Source of the DNA: Colias croceus
Taxonomy: Eukaryota > Arthropoda > Insecta > Lepidoptera > Pieridae
Length of the DNA stretch: 64,000 nt
Reading direction: 5' to 3'
NCBI RefSeq assembly: GCF_905220415.1
Contig: NC_059545.1
Coordinates: 8,876,001 to 8,940,000 of the forward strand
The position numbers were made by a program, and so were the translations under genes. The notes beneath the pieces were generated by a model that worked only from the letters and a program-made list of their open reading frames with translations, was not told where the DNA came from and made no database searches. Positions 12,001-24,092 of the stretch are shown piece by piece (the first letter of the stretch is position 1; every line of letters begins with the position of its first letter).

Positions 12001-13889
12001 GTTCACAAAATTAATTCTTTAAAGTGCAGGCCTTGCTGGAATAATTTGTCGCGTAATGAGTGCCCTGCATTCACAGAACTTGGAAAGTCGACTGTGAATG
12101 CTCCGGCCCTCCTACGGTGTTTAGTGCAGTTTTTGACACTCAGTTGCTACGGAGAGACCTAGAGGCAATTTTTAGAAAAAACTATTGATATATCATGTTT
12201 ACTCTTGATATGAATAAAAGAATGGAGAACAGATATTTATATAAAATTTATCACCTTTAATAGAACCGAAGTATGAACTGCACGTGACTTTATCTATGGC
12301 AATATTATTTCGCAATAATTTCAAAATATAAGAACTACACAAGTTAATCGCATATATTTCATCACACTACATCAAATAAAGTGACTATTAAAAAATGAAA
12401 TTATGATGAAATACAGCATTAAAAACACTTTCCACGTTAAAACAATAAATGTTGAAGATGTACAAAATAATGCAATAGTATCTACGCATATTAACAAAAA
12501 GTGGAATAATCTGTAATTACGAGAATTCTTATAAGAAAATCATGACAATTGGAGCGTTTCATGGTCCGACTAGTGTAGGAATCCATGAGTCAGTTACCGT
12601 GTTTTTCCTTATAATTCAAGTAATTACGCATTACTTTGAAATTTCCGTAATCGGGGATTTGTTATACGCTTTCGTGTATTGTGGCTATTAGACATATGAT
12701 TATCTTCTTGATTGGCTTTACGCTGTGAATTTAAACGCAATCAATTAAATTTTAAATAACTAGTTGAGTTGTACACAAGTGTGTGACTCAAAATTTTTAG
12801 AATTTGTTGATTTTAACAAAATGGTTAAACCAGTAGCCTAGGAAAATGATAAAAAGTGTGTATACCTAATGGATGATTCTGTCAACTACTATTATTTTAC
12901 AGGAGTTTTTGTCCTATTAGAGTTAAACTAAAAAAATAAGAAGATTCTTAAAAAAAACTTTTGATATCGATGATAAAAAGACCAACTTCAAAATAAGGTG
13001 TAACCGTATGTAACCGTACTTTTACACAAAAAAAATATTTTTTGATTGACGAAAATACAGATTGAGTTAATAATCACCCAGCATTTAAGTAGGCCAAATA
13101 GGCAATCATTTTCCGTTAATAGTTTGATAATAATCAAAATTAATGTGAGCTTTAAAACGATTTTATCGGAACAAATGCAACCCGTTTCTTTCATACATTT
13201 TAAACGTACTTTACCGACAAAAAACACCCCTGTATAGTTTTAATACAATATTTCGTGCCCGGTTTCACTCATTTGCATATTTGATTTTTTCTCTAGGTTT
13301 CTAGACTACTAAGAAAAAACAACGAGGGTATTTTTATTTTTATATTTTAATTGTCAATATAGTACACAAAAAATTGTACCGTTAAAATTTTTAACATCTG
13401 CCTGTTTTTTGTCAATTTTTGCAATGTTTTTTTGGTAATTTGCATATCGTAAAGTATTTTATTGAATAATTAGAAAGAAACGCATCTGCTTATGTTTGAA
13501 TAAGTGCTACTTAATTGAATATGCATGTAAAAATAAATTTATGAAAGCATTGAGAGCATTTTGCAGGAAATGTAAAAACGTGCTAAATAGTAGGTACCTA
13601 CTCTACAGTTTTTTTTATTCTACTAAGTTTTTTTTTTACACTATTACGATAGTTAGGTATTTTCGTTTGGTTTCGTTACTTTCTAGCTGTTTATTTTGGT
13701 AGTCCTGTTTGAACTTCCAAACAACTGAACCAATTTTAATGAATTTTTTTATATCTGATGACTGATACGTGACCATTAAATATTTGTTTATACAGGTTTT
13801 TTTATAAAAGAATAAGAAAAGTCTTATTTTACGCCGACGAAATCTTGTCGTGATGAGGAATGATTTTAGATTAGAATTTATAGTATTAT
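9050..13889. other. Long intergenic stretch, no gene seen
   Basis: About 4.8 kb of AT-rich, mostly unique-looking sequence. A strong donor-like string (ctggag|gtaagttc, about 9615-9627) has no open exon before it. The overlapping frames at 12988-13240 on both strands look like chance. The segments accaacttcaaaataagg (about 12980) and ggtagtcctgtttgaac (about 13700) may be pieces of dispersed repeats. Confidence 0.45.
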
Positions 13890-14098
13890 AGCTATGCGCC
13901 CGCGTCTTCGCCCGCGTCATTATAGCAAAACCCGCATAGTTACCGTTCCCGTGGGATTTCCGGGATAAAATTATCTACTGTCCTTTATCCTTTCTCAGGT
14001 CAACTTATCTCTGTACCAAATTTTATCCTAATCGGTTCAGGAGTTGAGACGTGAAGAAGAGACAGACAGACAGAGTAACTTTCATGATACAAGTAAGG
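13890..14098 (-). mobile_element. Worn Helitron-like element (minus)
   Basis: On the minus strand it ends with gcgggcgaagacgcgggcg and a degenerate CTAG. The interior has the shared block atcccacgggaacgg, and the head side has tctgtctgtctcttc. Same tail family as 29284. Confidence 0.55.
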
Positions 14099-15467
14099 TT
14101 CAGACGATTTGTATGAACCTAAAAGTGTTCCTAATATTCTTATCGTGAAGATGGTTGTAATTAATTCATTCCAAAATTACATAATAATCCGTGTAAAGTT
14201 ATCAAGATATAGAAAGCCCTTTTGATGTCCGTTAAAACTGTCTAATTGGATACGCAAAGGTTTGATAAACGACACAAAAAATTACATAAAAATTTAACGA
14301 CCAAATTTATTTAACTTCCACATCAAAATTCAAAGTCAAAAACTCTATAAAAATACGGTTATAAAACATAAACAAAACCACATCGCAGCGACACGACGGG
14401 GGGTAATTAATTATTAATAAAATTAAAATTTACTGGAGCGATAATTAAACATCTACATATATATGAAAATATAAATTAACGTAAGTACATATATTCCATA
14501 TATTATACCAATTTCTATTCTTAATTCCCTTGACCTCTGAAGATCTATAAATTTTACAATACGATATAATCGTAAGCCGTCATAAATATCAAAAAGTCGC
14601 ATCGTATAAAACCCGAATACGTGGGCATAACTTTTTATTCCTATAAAGATTTATAGTTGTGTTAGAATAATTAAATTATTGCTTAAACAGATAAAAGAGG
14701 TTTTATGTGACGTCTAGATATTATCTGTGGACTTAATACCGCTTAATTGCGGGTATTATGGTTGCTTTAATGTTTTTTTCTTACACTAATTTCAATGCGT
14801 TACTGTAAAAGTATTTTTTATTTCGCTGTAAAACTCCGGCTTATATATTATAAGGTTTTTATAGTTTAAAAAAAATATATAAACTTTTGCGATCTTTTAA
14901 TTACACAAATAACCTTACCGTGTATTGAATATAGATTACAACCACGTTGTTCTAATTTGTACTTGTAACTCGTATCCTATAAGCCCCATGTGTGTATAAA
15001 AATAATGATCTCCTTTTAAGTTTAATCGGTCAGATATCTCGTGAGAACGATCAAAACAAAACGCAATAAATTATATTTACAATTTGACATTTAGCGCCCA
15101 AGAACTAACTGGTACTGGCTGGATTGAGAATTAAAAAAAATTGGAACACAATAGCTCGAACACAATGTTCCAAATTTGAATATCTTAGCTTCCGAGTTCA
15201 CATTGAGATTCCCAACGAGATGCGTATTTGCATACACTGTTTGAAACGTGGGAAAAGTTTCGCATTTCGTTGCCTCAGTGTGGACGCGGCTTTACACAAT
15301 TGATTACTCCCAAACCTGATTCGAAATTCAAATTTATTCAACGATAATGTGTACTACGCTTATTCTATATTCGATTCGATCACAGATCTCAAGGAGTTTT
15401 GTGTGCGTAGATTGTGTGTATGTAAATGTGTGAATAAATTTAACGATTAGGCACCGGTAGGGGCCAT
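14099..15467. other. Intergenic, no gene seen
   Basis: AT-rich with no supported exon. Confidence 0.5.
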
Positions 15468-15972
15468 ATTGTCACATCGATACCGATAATCCGTTTACTA
15501 TTAAATTAACATACATTTATCATCGAACTTCACATGTATCGGTTATCTATTGACGGGTCCCACCCACAATGTAAAAAAATTCGCCCCCGTAGAAAGGAGA
15601 ATTGCCAAATCGCCCTTTGCGAATCAATCGCGACATTGGCTCATGATTGGTTGCCCCACACGTCCTATATCCCACCGACCAATATAACAAGACCTACGCG
15701 TGTACTACGCATTGCTTATAAAGCTGCGTAGTTGAATGAAACGCGCGGCAAACGGTAGCTCAATATTTAATGGGCACGACTTACGGAGCAAACATCATCC
15801 AGTTTGTAAAGACCCCTGTAGCTTCTACCAGCTACCGTGTTTTTTCTACTAGTTGTATGAAGCGCGCGGGCGGTAGAAGCTCAATATAAAATGGTCGTGG
15901 AACACGTGTGATGCAATAAAAGTTTTATTTTCCCCGATTTTCGTTTTCGTCACATCCCCGGGGAGCTCGTCC
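15468..15972 (+). mobile_element. Probable LTR fragment with tRNA-Pro-like primer binding site
   Basis: A GC-richer block that begins tgtcacatcg and ends ttttcgtcaca (15944-15954), fitting TG...CA LTR ends. Inside are TATA-like words (cttataaagc near 15715, aatataaaa near 15879) and AATAAAA at about 15916. Six bases after the CA end, GGGGAGCTCGTCC (15960-15972) resembles the common tRNA-Pro primer binding site GGGGGCTCGTCC with an added A. No gag or pol follows. I see no flanking target duplication, so the left boundary is a guess. Confidence 0.45.
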
Positions 15973-16720
15973 AATCAAATTAAATCAAATTGACGTTCCG
16001 ACGTTTGAATTTGGAATTGGTTTTTTATTTATGCTATTGTAATTACAATGGCGGTTTAAAAAATTAAACATCGTGAAGGGAAAAGCTATTGGTTTTATTG
16101 GGAACTTAGTTTGTAACGCGGCTTGTTTTGCTATTATAAAAGTTTAAAATGTCATTAAATTGTTTTTAGTGACTAGGTAGATAATGAGATAGAGATTGTG
16201 AAATACATGATGAATTTGTATTTAAGTAGGTTTTACAACCAAATAGGAAAACAGCTTATTTCTTTAGCCGTTATACTTTTGTTGTTATATTCGAGAATTT
16301 AGCATGTGATATTCACTAGTTGGTTTAAATTTTGAATTTAGCAAAATATATATTGCTAAGCCTATCCACTATTACTTGACCTATTCGCCTTGCGGCTACC
16401 ATACAATAGAGAGCTCTATCTTGACTGGTTTAGACACGAAGCCAACCGAAATTTTAACAAAATTAATTTCGATCTATTATTTTAACGACATCTAAATCGG
16501 CAGGTGACAAATTATAATATTACAAACTACGACACTTTTGTCCTTGTTTTCACACCTGGCTAGAACACCTTTTTGTCTGTTTGTCACTCTTATTCGATAG
16601 TAGCTTTATCACCTGGATTCGCTCGTTCTGTTAATTGATTTTTAGATAATAATTTCTTTTTGCCTGAATAACGCGCGTAAAAAACGAACGTTTGATAATT
16701 ATGTTCATTGTTTTTATGTG
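15973..16720. other. Intergenic, no gene seen
   Basis: No gene or clear element is seen. Confidence 0.5.
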
Positions 16721-16841
16721 TTAATCCAAGTTACCCTCTGTGTGCTTAATTTCATTGTAATCGGATCAGTAGCATTTGCGTGAAAGAGTAACAAACAGAC
16801 ACACATCCTCACAAACTTTCGCATTTATAATATTAGTAGGA
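16721..16841 (-). mobile_element. Helitron-like head fragment (minus)
   Basis: The minus strand starts TCCTACTAATATTATAAATG and continues with cgaaagtttgtgagg, as in the full copy at 35588. The hairpin tail is missing. Confidence 0.6.
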
Positions 16842-17286
16842 AAGTAGGAATATAGTTCAGAGTTTTTTAATGTCTTTTTATTAGTTCTTTTTTTATATAA
16901 TATCTTATTTAAAAAAAAATCTATTTTATTTTTAAATAATAATTAAAATTATGTGAAACATCTTCACAACAGAATCACATTATAAGCATATAATTTTCTT
17001 TATTGATATATTAATAGATAAATTAATTTTATAATTTAGTTGTATAAGCCATCTCATCATCATTATAAAGATCCAATTTAATTTCATACGAATAAATTAA
17101 TTATGATACGAAGTAAGAAAACACGTTTATTTTTATTGATTCTTCCAAATATTAAAATTTCTGTTTTCGTGTATAATAATTAGTAAGTTTTGTATTAAAT
17201 TATAATATTTATTATGAATGAATAAAAACGAAGTGGTTTTGATTGTTGTGTAAACAAGTTATAGGTAGTTGATTAATATGCTTTTA

Positions 17287-17463
17287 GGGCCGATTTTTCA
17301 ATCCTTGGTTAAAATTTATCCGTCCAATATTAAAGTATTACACGAACATTTTAAAATGTCACCTGTAAACCGTCAAATACAGTAATTAGAATAAATTTTT
17401 GAAATGGTAGTTTAATACGTTATTCGATGAATAAGTTTTATCCAACGATTGAAAAATCAGCCC
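17287..17463. mobile_element. PIF/Harbinger-type MITE (177 bp)
   Basis: Flanked by TTA on both sides (17284-17286 and 17464-17466), the 3-bp target of PIF/Harbinger elements. The ends are inverted repeats: GGGCCGATTTTTCAATCCTT at the left and GGGCTGATTTTTCAATCGTT read from the right. The interior is AT-rich with no coding frame. Confidence 0.75.
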
Positions 17464-17843
17464 TTAGTAAACATTTTTATTTTGTTATTCACTCGACTGT
17501 TACAAAAATTATTATAATTATTTTCGAGTTAGTAGATATAGGTACCTAGCTAATGTTTTTGTAGCATTCGGCTAGTCTATACAAATGTTAACTGCATTAC
17601 TATATTATCTAGGTAGTAGGAATAAAAAAAATAGAAAAAAGAATGACAAAACTTTAAAGTACGTACGTAATAGATACACAGTAGCTACAGACATTATTAT
17701 AATATATGTACATTGAGCATCGCTTGTAATAGCAAATCAATCAAGTATGAACTCATGTATAAGATATGTTGCACAGAATGTGCATCAGTGACCTTGTGTT
17801 GATGATCATGCTCTTCGTCATTCGTGAATGTTCAATTACGTAA

Positions 17844-18053
17844 TCTATACTAATATTATAAAGCTGAAGAGTTTGTTTGTTTGTTTGTTTGTTTGAACGC
17901 GCTAAACTCCGTAACTACTGGTCCGATTTTAAAAATTCTTTCAGTGGACTATCTAATAGTCCATTTATCGAGGAAGGTTATAGGCTAAATATATGATCAC
18001 GCTACGACCAACAGGGAGGGAGCCACGGGGGTGAAACCGCGCGGAGCAGCTAG
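17844..18053 (+). mobile_element. Helitron-like element, complete ends (TC...CTAG)
   Basis: Begins A|TCTATACTAATATTATAAAG and ends agcagCTAG|T, so it sits between A and T as Helitrons do. The 8-base palindrome CCGCGCGG (18037-18044) lies 5 bases before CTAG. A (GTTT)n microsatellite lies near the head. Non-coding, so it depends on an autonomous Rep/helicase copy elsewhere. Confidence 0.8.
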
Positions 18054-18230
18054 TGTTTTATGAAGCACTAGTTGTATTAATGTTATATTATGTACTTAAG
18101 TTGTGGTGTTACATATTTTAATTAACCTATAATTATATTATTTCACGTCCGTTAAGACTATGTATAGAGTTCGCGAAAAAAATATTGGAAAAATAAATTT
18201 TCATGACTTTATCTCATACCTACTAGGTAC

Positions 18231-18362
18231 TTAGCTTTCGCCCGCGCGCACGGCTTCATCGCCTGCAATTTTTTTTAATTTTATACAACTCCGTTTATTA
18301 GTGCAGGCGTGAAGAAGAGACATACAAACAGACAGAGCTACTTTCTTATTTCTAGTAGGTAT
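18231..18362 (-). mobile_element. Worn Helitron-like fragment (minus)
   Basis: The left side has tagctttcgcccgcg and the right side carries the gacagagctactttc head words seen in the better copies. The interior is eroded. Confidence 0.5.
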
Positions 18363-18696
18363 GAAAAGGGTTTCAAAATGTAGGTATTAAAATTTGACAG
18401 GTCAAGGTTTTTGATTATTTGCAAATCAATCTGCGCCATTTATACAACATGAAAATAAAGATCTGTTGCTAATATTTTTAATACAAATACATTATAAACG
18501 TAAATAATAATAATCAATTCATTCATCGGGTTTAAATATGTCAAAGGAATTGATATTTATTGCATGTCATTAAATACAATTAATAATATGTAAATTTTAT
18601 AAGGAAAAAACATCGCATTTTTTGATGGACCATCGTATAGGTAATCATATATCTAATAGGTTATAAATTTATAATTTACTGTAGATTGTCTATTAT

Positions 18697-18959
18697 TAAG
18701 AGCAGTGGTGGCTCAGTGGTGAGACCTCGGACTTGGAATCGATAAGTCCGGGGTTCGAGACCAGGCGAGCGCGCAGGAATTAAATTGATTTTTCAATTTA
18801 TGAGGAAACCGACATCGACATGTCGAAGAATTAAAAAGTTCGACGACATGTGTCATCCGCCAACACGCACTTGGCCAGCGTGGTGGATTATGGCCTGTAC
18901 CCTCATAGGAGGCCCGTGTCCCAGCAGTGGGAACGTATATGGGCTGATGATGATGATGA
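18697..18959 (+). mobile_element. tRNA-derived SINE with target-site duplication
   Basis: Box A TGGCTCAGTGG (18709-18719) and box B GGTTCGAGACC (18752-18762) form a tRNA-like head. A conserved body follows (ggcctgtaccctcatagg, cccagcagtgggaacg), and the 3' end is a (GAT)n tail. A 10-base direct repeat TGTCTATTAT flanks the copy (18687-18696 and 18960-18969). The full length and duplication mark a retroposed copy made by LINE machinery. The 105-codon frame crossing it is not a gene. I recognise this body as a common lepidopteran SINE but do not assign a family name. Confidence 0.85.
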
Positions 18960-18969
18960 TGTCTATTAT

Positions 18970-19680
18970 ATGGTATCTAGACACGCGGCAGCGTGTCAAG
19001 CCGAGTTCAAGCGAAGAGAACTGGCGAGCAGCAGCCGTGTGTATATTTACACGAACCATTTCGAGCCACTTTTCACCCTCTTATAACTCAAAAACTATTT
19101 GAGTTAAATAAACCAAATTTGGTACATATCAAGAGGACCTCAAGATAAACAAGAACCTTAAATTTCATAAATACAGATTAAACAGTTGCGTAGATATTAA
19201 TATCCAAAAATCGCAATTTTTAAGACTGACTGACTTATAGACATATACAAAACCTAACCCACTTCCAGATGACCTAGAAAGTTCAAATTTTGTAATCAGC
19301 TAGGTAATAGTGAGTATACAAAGGAAAAAATCAGAAAATACTGAATTTATTTGTATTTAATTTTTTTTTCAATGACATTAATTTTGTTTGTATGGAAAAA
19401 TGGAAAAGTTTAAAAAAATAGAAAATAGTATATTCACCTTACTAGTCTTAAAAAATAAATCAAAACTAATCAGTGGCCGAAAAAAATTTTGAAATCCATC
19501 AATAAATGACTGAGATATAGATTATTGAAGTTTATATATTTTAGGACGAAACATCTGTAGATTCGAAGCGCCTCTGACATCACACTCACTCGCGCTAGTA
19601 TCGCTAGGGTGGATTACTTCGATTGCATGATTTCTTTATTCAAAACTGTTATTAAACGTAAAATAAAAGAAAATTGTAAT
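18970..19680. other. GC-mixed intergenic block, possibly an old repeat
   Basis: Starts with a small hairpin (acacgcggcagcgtgt, 18980-18995). No exon, no TIR and no tRNA-like head. It may be a dispersed element, but I cannot support a class. Confidence 0.35.
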
Positions 19681-20179
19681 AAAAATTCAAACTCAAACTC
19701 AAACATTCAAACTCAAACATTCATTTATTCAATTAGACTACTATTTAGTAGCACTTTCGAATCGTCATTACATAAGTATTTTTAACATTTACCACCGATT
19801 CGGAAAGCAGTATCTATGGAGAAGAATCGGCAAGAAACTCCATAGTTGCTCTTTTAAAATCATGTCAATATTACATAATATGTAACTTATATCTAACTTA
19901 TACATAATATATCATAATATGCAAAGAACTGTCCTGTGGTTTTTACGCGACAACCCTCCATGGGTCTTTATCGTCCATATATTCCTGAATACTGTAGTAC
20001 GCTCTCTGAACTAGTACATTTTTTATATAAGTTTTAAATTTAGAACTACTAAACTCTTTAATATTGAGAGGAATTCTATTGTATAAGCGTATACCTTGAC
20101 CCATAAATGAATTTTTAACTTTAGCTAATCGGAAAAATGGCATTTCAATTCTATTCCTGTTCCTTGTGCCATAATCGCC
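19681..20179 (-). mobile_element. 5'-truncated LINE, coding 3' end plus 3' UTR (minus)
   Basis: The minus strand carries the last part of a reverse-transcriptase ORF (20179 to 19943) followed by a 3' UTR with cttgccgattcttctcc, actgctttccgaatcggtgg, attgaataaatgaatg and a tail of repeated gtttga units. The ORF is cut by a stop at 20180-20182, so only about 78 codons survive. Copies of the same tail occur at 5128-5290 and 8507-8640. It looks like the CR1/Jockey side of non-LTR elements, judging from its C-terminus only. Confidence 0.75.
19943..20179 (-). pseudogene. LINE ORF2 C-terminal remnant
   Basis: The open part reads TRNRNRIEMPFFRLAKVKNS, then FMGQGIRLYNRIPLNIKEFS, then a lysine-rich FKTYIKN helix and a stop. 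The pattern R-x-N-x-(I/L)-x-P...S-x-x-x-x-G-I-x-L-Y-N-x-(I/L)-P...FK is typical of the region after the reverse-transcriptase domain in CR1/Jockey-type LINEs. The catalytic YxDD part is missing. Pseudogene. Confidence 0.7.
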
Positions 20180-20287
20180 TTATTGCTATTAAAATATTGC
20201 CTTTATTGCTCATACAGTTAAAATAATATATAATTTTACATATTCACATTTATTTATTCTTTATTTATGAGTGTTTAGTTTAGTTTT

Positions 20288-20400
20288 AATTTGAGTGTAA
20301 ATAAATAAATAAATAAATAAAATCTTTATTTTGCTTTAAACATGCTATTCAATGGTGATACAATTATATTAATAAAGCACAAACATGTTCAGCCAATACA
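20288..20400 (-). mobile_element. Second LINE/SINE 3' end with (TTTA)n tail (minus)
   Basis: Read on the minus strand, caccattgaatagcatg leads into aaagcaaaataaagattt and a (TTTA)n tail (20288-20320). This looks like a retroposon 3' end. Its upstream body is not clearly delimited. Confidence 0.4.
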
Positions 20401-20738
20401 AGCATGCAAAAATAATTACCATAAATGGTGTAATGGAAGAAGGCTTCGTCAAAGGTCGAAATGATTTAATTTGCGTAATATTAATATGAGTGAAACATCT
20501 TTAGGCGCGTTTAGAGTAAAATTTTAAGATCGCGTCATGGCAATACCGTAACGTCATGGAGTAAGGTGACGATTCTTCTACAACGGTCTTTGCATCTTGG
20601 TAATAGTGTGTGTACAAATTCACGCTGGATGTTTGGAAAATCATGTAATCTTTTAAACAGAAAACGAGTTTAAAAAATTGCAGATAATGACGGGGCAATG
20701 TGCGCTGACATTCATAACACATAAGAAAATATAGAAAA

Positions 20739-20921
20739 CTAGCGGTCCGCCCCGGCTACGCCCGTGGTACATATTTCGCAATAAAAAGTAGCCTGTGTCC
20801 TTTCTCGGGTATCAAAATATCTCCATACCAAATTTCATGCAAATTGGGTCAGTAGTTTAGGCGTGATTGAGTAACAGACAGACAGACAGAGTTACTTTCG
20901 CATTTATAATATTAGTAAGGA
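20739..20921 (-). mobile_element. Helitron-like element (minus), complete ends
   Basis: On the minus strand it starts TCCTTACTAATATTATAAAT and ends ggcggaccgCTAG before T. It contains the tctgtctgtctgttac block and gatattttgata, shared with 21977 and 29284. Confidence 0.7.
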
Positions 20922-20973
20922 TAATACTAAACAAACCATACAGAGAAACCGCAAGAAAAAATAAAAAAAATCG

Positions 20974-20982
20974 TATATAAAA
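20974..20982 (+). promoter_or_regulatory. TATA-like word upstream of the hairpin locus
   Basis: TATATAAAA lies 63 bases before the large inverted repeat. In AT-rich DNA such words are common by chance, so this is only a candidate core promoter. Confidence 0.2.
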
Positions 20983-21044
20983 AGTATTATATTCATAAAG
21001 TAAATCAAATTTGCAGAGTAATTTTCTGTACAAAAAGTAATGAT

Positions 21045-21657
21045 ATCCCACCAAAAACATAAATGTAAAATTTGGAGCCGAGTTCAATCGTTGACTTAAT
21101 TTGCCAAAAAAAGAAATGAGATCTAAATGTGTGCCAAGTTCTGCAGACAGTCCAGAAATTTATTTACAAAGATGTATTAAGTTCTTATGTTGACTGAAAA
21201 CTCAATTGTTTTATTTTCCCTTAGAGAACAATGTTTATTCCAAAATATAACTTTTTAAATTTGAATAATATAATTATTTTCACAAAGCAAACAACTAATG
21301 ACCTATTGAACCCCATAATTTGATGAGGCTAGTTTTTAGAAACTCACAAAATATAAACAGTATGTAAAACTAGCCTTATCAAATTATGGGGTTCCATAGG
21401 TCATTAGTTGTTTGCTTTGTGAAAATAATTATATTATTCAAATTTAAAAAGTTATATTTTGGAATAAACATTGTTCTCTAAGGGAAAATAAAACAATTGA
21501 GTTTTCAGTCAACATAAGAACTTAATACATCTTTGTAAATAAATTTCTGGACTGTCTGCAGAACTTGGCACACATTTAGATCTCATTTCTTTTTTTGGCA
21601 AATTAAGTCAACGATTGAACTCGGCTCCAAATTTTACATTTATGTTTTTGGTGGGAT
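21045..21657. repeat. Near-perfect 292-bp inverted repeat with 29-base loop
   Basis: The left arm 21045-21336 and right arm 21366-21657 have equal length and pair with only two mismatches (21307 and 21325), with a 29-base spacer. A transcript across it would fold into a hairpin of about 290 bp. No terminal target duplication is visible. The arm holds a short frame (about 21093-21185) of no known family. It may be a hairpin-RNA (endo-siRNA) locus, a foldback element, or an assembly or sequencing palindrome. The two mismatches sit next to the loop. Confidence 0.95.
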
Positions 21658-21976
21658 TATTATGTACCTATATTAGTAGTTAATACATAATTTTTTTCTT
21701 AGTATAAACTCGAAGATGTAGGCGGTGTTGTACCTATGGCTTTTTAATATTTTATGGGGGGAATGCAAGGTCAAATTGTCAGCATGCACACCAGGAAAAT
21801 TTAAAAGATATACCAGAATTACAGACAAGTGTCTTCATGGGAACGAAATCTAGTATCTATTGGTTAAAAAGCTCACGAGTACGTACCTACATTGTGAATT
21901 TGTGAGTGTATACCTTTGTGTTTATCAATTAAAAAACTTTAACGATATTTATTAAGTACTAAGTAGGTTTCCACCT

Positions 21977-22172
21977 AGTTCCCGCATAGTTCCCGTTCCC
22001 GTGGGATTTCCGGGATTGCGTCATTTTCCCGGGATAAAAAGTAGCCTATGTCCTTTCTCGAGTATCAAAATATCTCCATACCAAATTTCATGAAAATTGG
22101 TTCAGTAGTTTAGGCGTGATTGAGTAACAGACAGACAGACAGAGTTACTTACGTATTTATAATATTAATATA
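21977..22172 (-). mobile_element. Helitron-like element (minus), tail eroded
   Basis: Contains cgttcccgtgggatttcc, gatattttgatactcg and the tctgtctgtctgttac block on the minus strand, as in 20739-20921. The hairpin tail is lost. Confidence 0.6.
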
Positions 22173-22321
22173 GTACCTATGGATTGTCTTCCTCCTAAAA
22201 TGATCCGCGTAATAATTTTGTATTTGTTATTTCATTTGACTATAACTAATCTTGAACTTTCGCACGATGATCCCGCCATTTCTAACCAATTATTATTTTC
22301 CATTGCAAAAAACTGACTAAT

Positions 22322-22362
22322 GATTGGTAGAATGCATAGCATATCTTTGCATTCTACCAATC
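22322..22362. repeat. Perfect 15-bp hairpin
   Basis: gattggtagaatgca (22322-22336) pairs exactly with 22348-22362 across an 11-base loop. It is too short for a typical miRNA precursor as seen, and no role is known. Confidence 0.65.
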
Positions 22363-24092
22363 TCTTCACACGATGCTTTCCCTGTCAATACTTAAACCTT
22401 GGCTAACCAGTCCACATCCAAAATGCAAAGTTATACTCAATTCACACCGACCTAACCTTGATGAATGAAACCAAGGTCCGTATGCCATATGTGACTGCCA
22501 CATGTTCAAACACATCCAGATTTTATACAATTGGTAGACGGTAGAGGAATAATCGTGGATCGAACGTTGGGAAAATAAACCGATTATAAAACCGGTTAAA
22601 ATATAAGTAGTTCTGTTTTTAGATGTTTTATCTTGATTAACTACGAGTATTCTGTTACATACTTAAATATTTAAGAATCTCCTAAAACTACGATGTATGA
22701 AAAACGTAAAAGAAATTAATTTAATCAATAAGTAATCAATAATCAAATACGATTCAGCAGTAAACATTATTAAAATAAAAAATAGTATTAACATAACTAC
22801 GAAACATCTACGTAAATATAGATACATAGATCAAATTATTCCCAAAGTTCCTCACGAAAACAACGAAATTTCTCCTCACAATTTAAACATTAGCTGACCG
22901 AAACTTAATAGCTATTCCACATTTAATTTAAAGAAAAAAAGAATCACCTATGATTAGGGTGGTTACCCCATTAAATGAACCCTTTTGGCTTAGAGCGTGC
23001 TCTGGTATTCACCTTGCCTTGCTTTTTTATTCTTTTCCTATTATTTTATAGTGTGACGCGCTGTTTGTGCTGTGTAGCTGGATTGGGAGTTCTTGATCGT
23101 TGAAATTGGTGATGAGATATTGTATCTTACGGTAAATCTATAAAAACAAAAACTATGAAATCTACACTACACTACACTACACTACACTATTACACTACTA
23201 ACAACATACGAGTTTCTAACTCAAGGAATTTTATAAACAACAACTACCTAAAATGTAAACACAATTTTTACCTAATACATATTTTTTTTATTTGTTCGTG
23301 TTTCGTTTTTGAATTAAAGTAAGAAGGCTTCTTACATTGTGTTTTTGGCAATTTTCAATACCATAAATAAATAAACAAACAATTATTCGTCTCTTATAAT
23401 CCTAGACAAATCATTATAATATTATATCATGTCAAGAAAAAATAACCAACTTTATTTTTTACTTAAAGTACCAACAACGTTCGCTCTAGCTACACACCCC
23501 TTCCCGTCGCTTCCAGCATGACGTATCACCTCTGCATATTAATTCAACGTTTAATTTCTATAATAATAATGCCGGGCCCGGTTCATTGTTTTACGTCCCT
23601 ACAACGATATCCGTTGAGTCGTCTATTTAAATGTAACTCTCAAACATTTTAAGGGACCGCTTCAAAAACCCACGGACTTTTTTCGAACTTTTTCAGCTAT
23701 AATAGTTCCGAGAATTGACTATGTTGGGAACTTTAATGGGGAAAAATTTGAATTGATTTTTGTAAAATAATTGAAAAGGTACTAGAAAAAATCGATTAGT
23801 TTCAATTGAATATTGATATACAGCGTTAAATTCCGATGAAAACTATGTAACATTTCGTCACGATCCCTTTTTTGTGAAAATGTACGTGCAACTACTTATA
23901 GTATCTACATTAAAATATAATAAGAAACTAATTTCATTAGGGCTATTAAAACCTTTTATAAATTCAATCATACTCTTTCTTCTTTCACTTTTCTTGTTTT
24001 AAAACGATATACTGACAGAGAATAATGTCAAAATGACAAAAATTGCAAATAAATTCAAAATTGTAAAAATGTAACAAAAAATTATAAAAAAT
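22363..24092. other. Upstream region of the Cys/His-repeat gene
   Basis: Contains an (ACTAC)n microsatellite (23161-23198) and a GC-richer patch near 23480-23600. There is no supported upstream exon and no clear TATA box. The true transcription start probably lies between about 23.9 and 24.09 kb, but I cannot place it. Confidence 0.4.
23161..23198. repeat. (ACTAC)n microsatellite
   Basis: Pentanucleotide tandem array with about seven units. Confidence 0.85.

Noticed and set aside
18785..19102. 105-codon frame
   Set aside because: It translates the body of the tRNA-derived SINE, including its (GAT)n tail as poly-Met.
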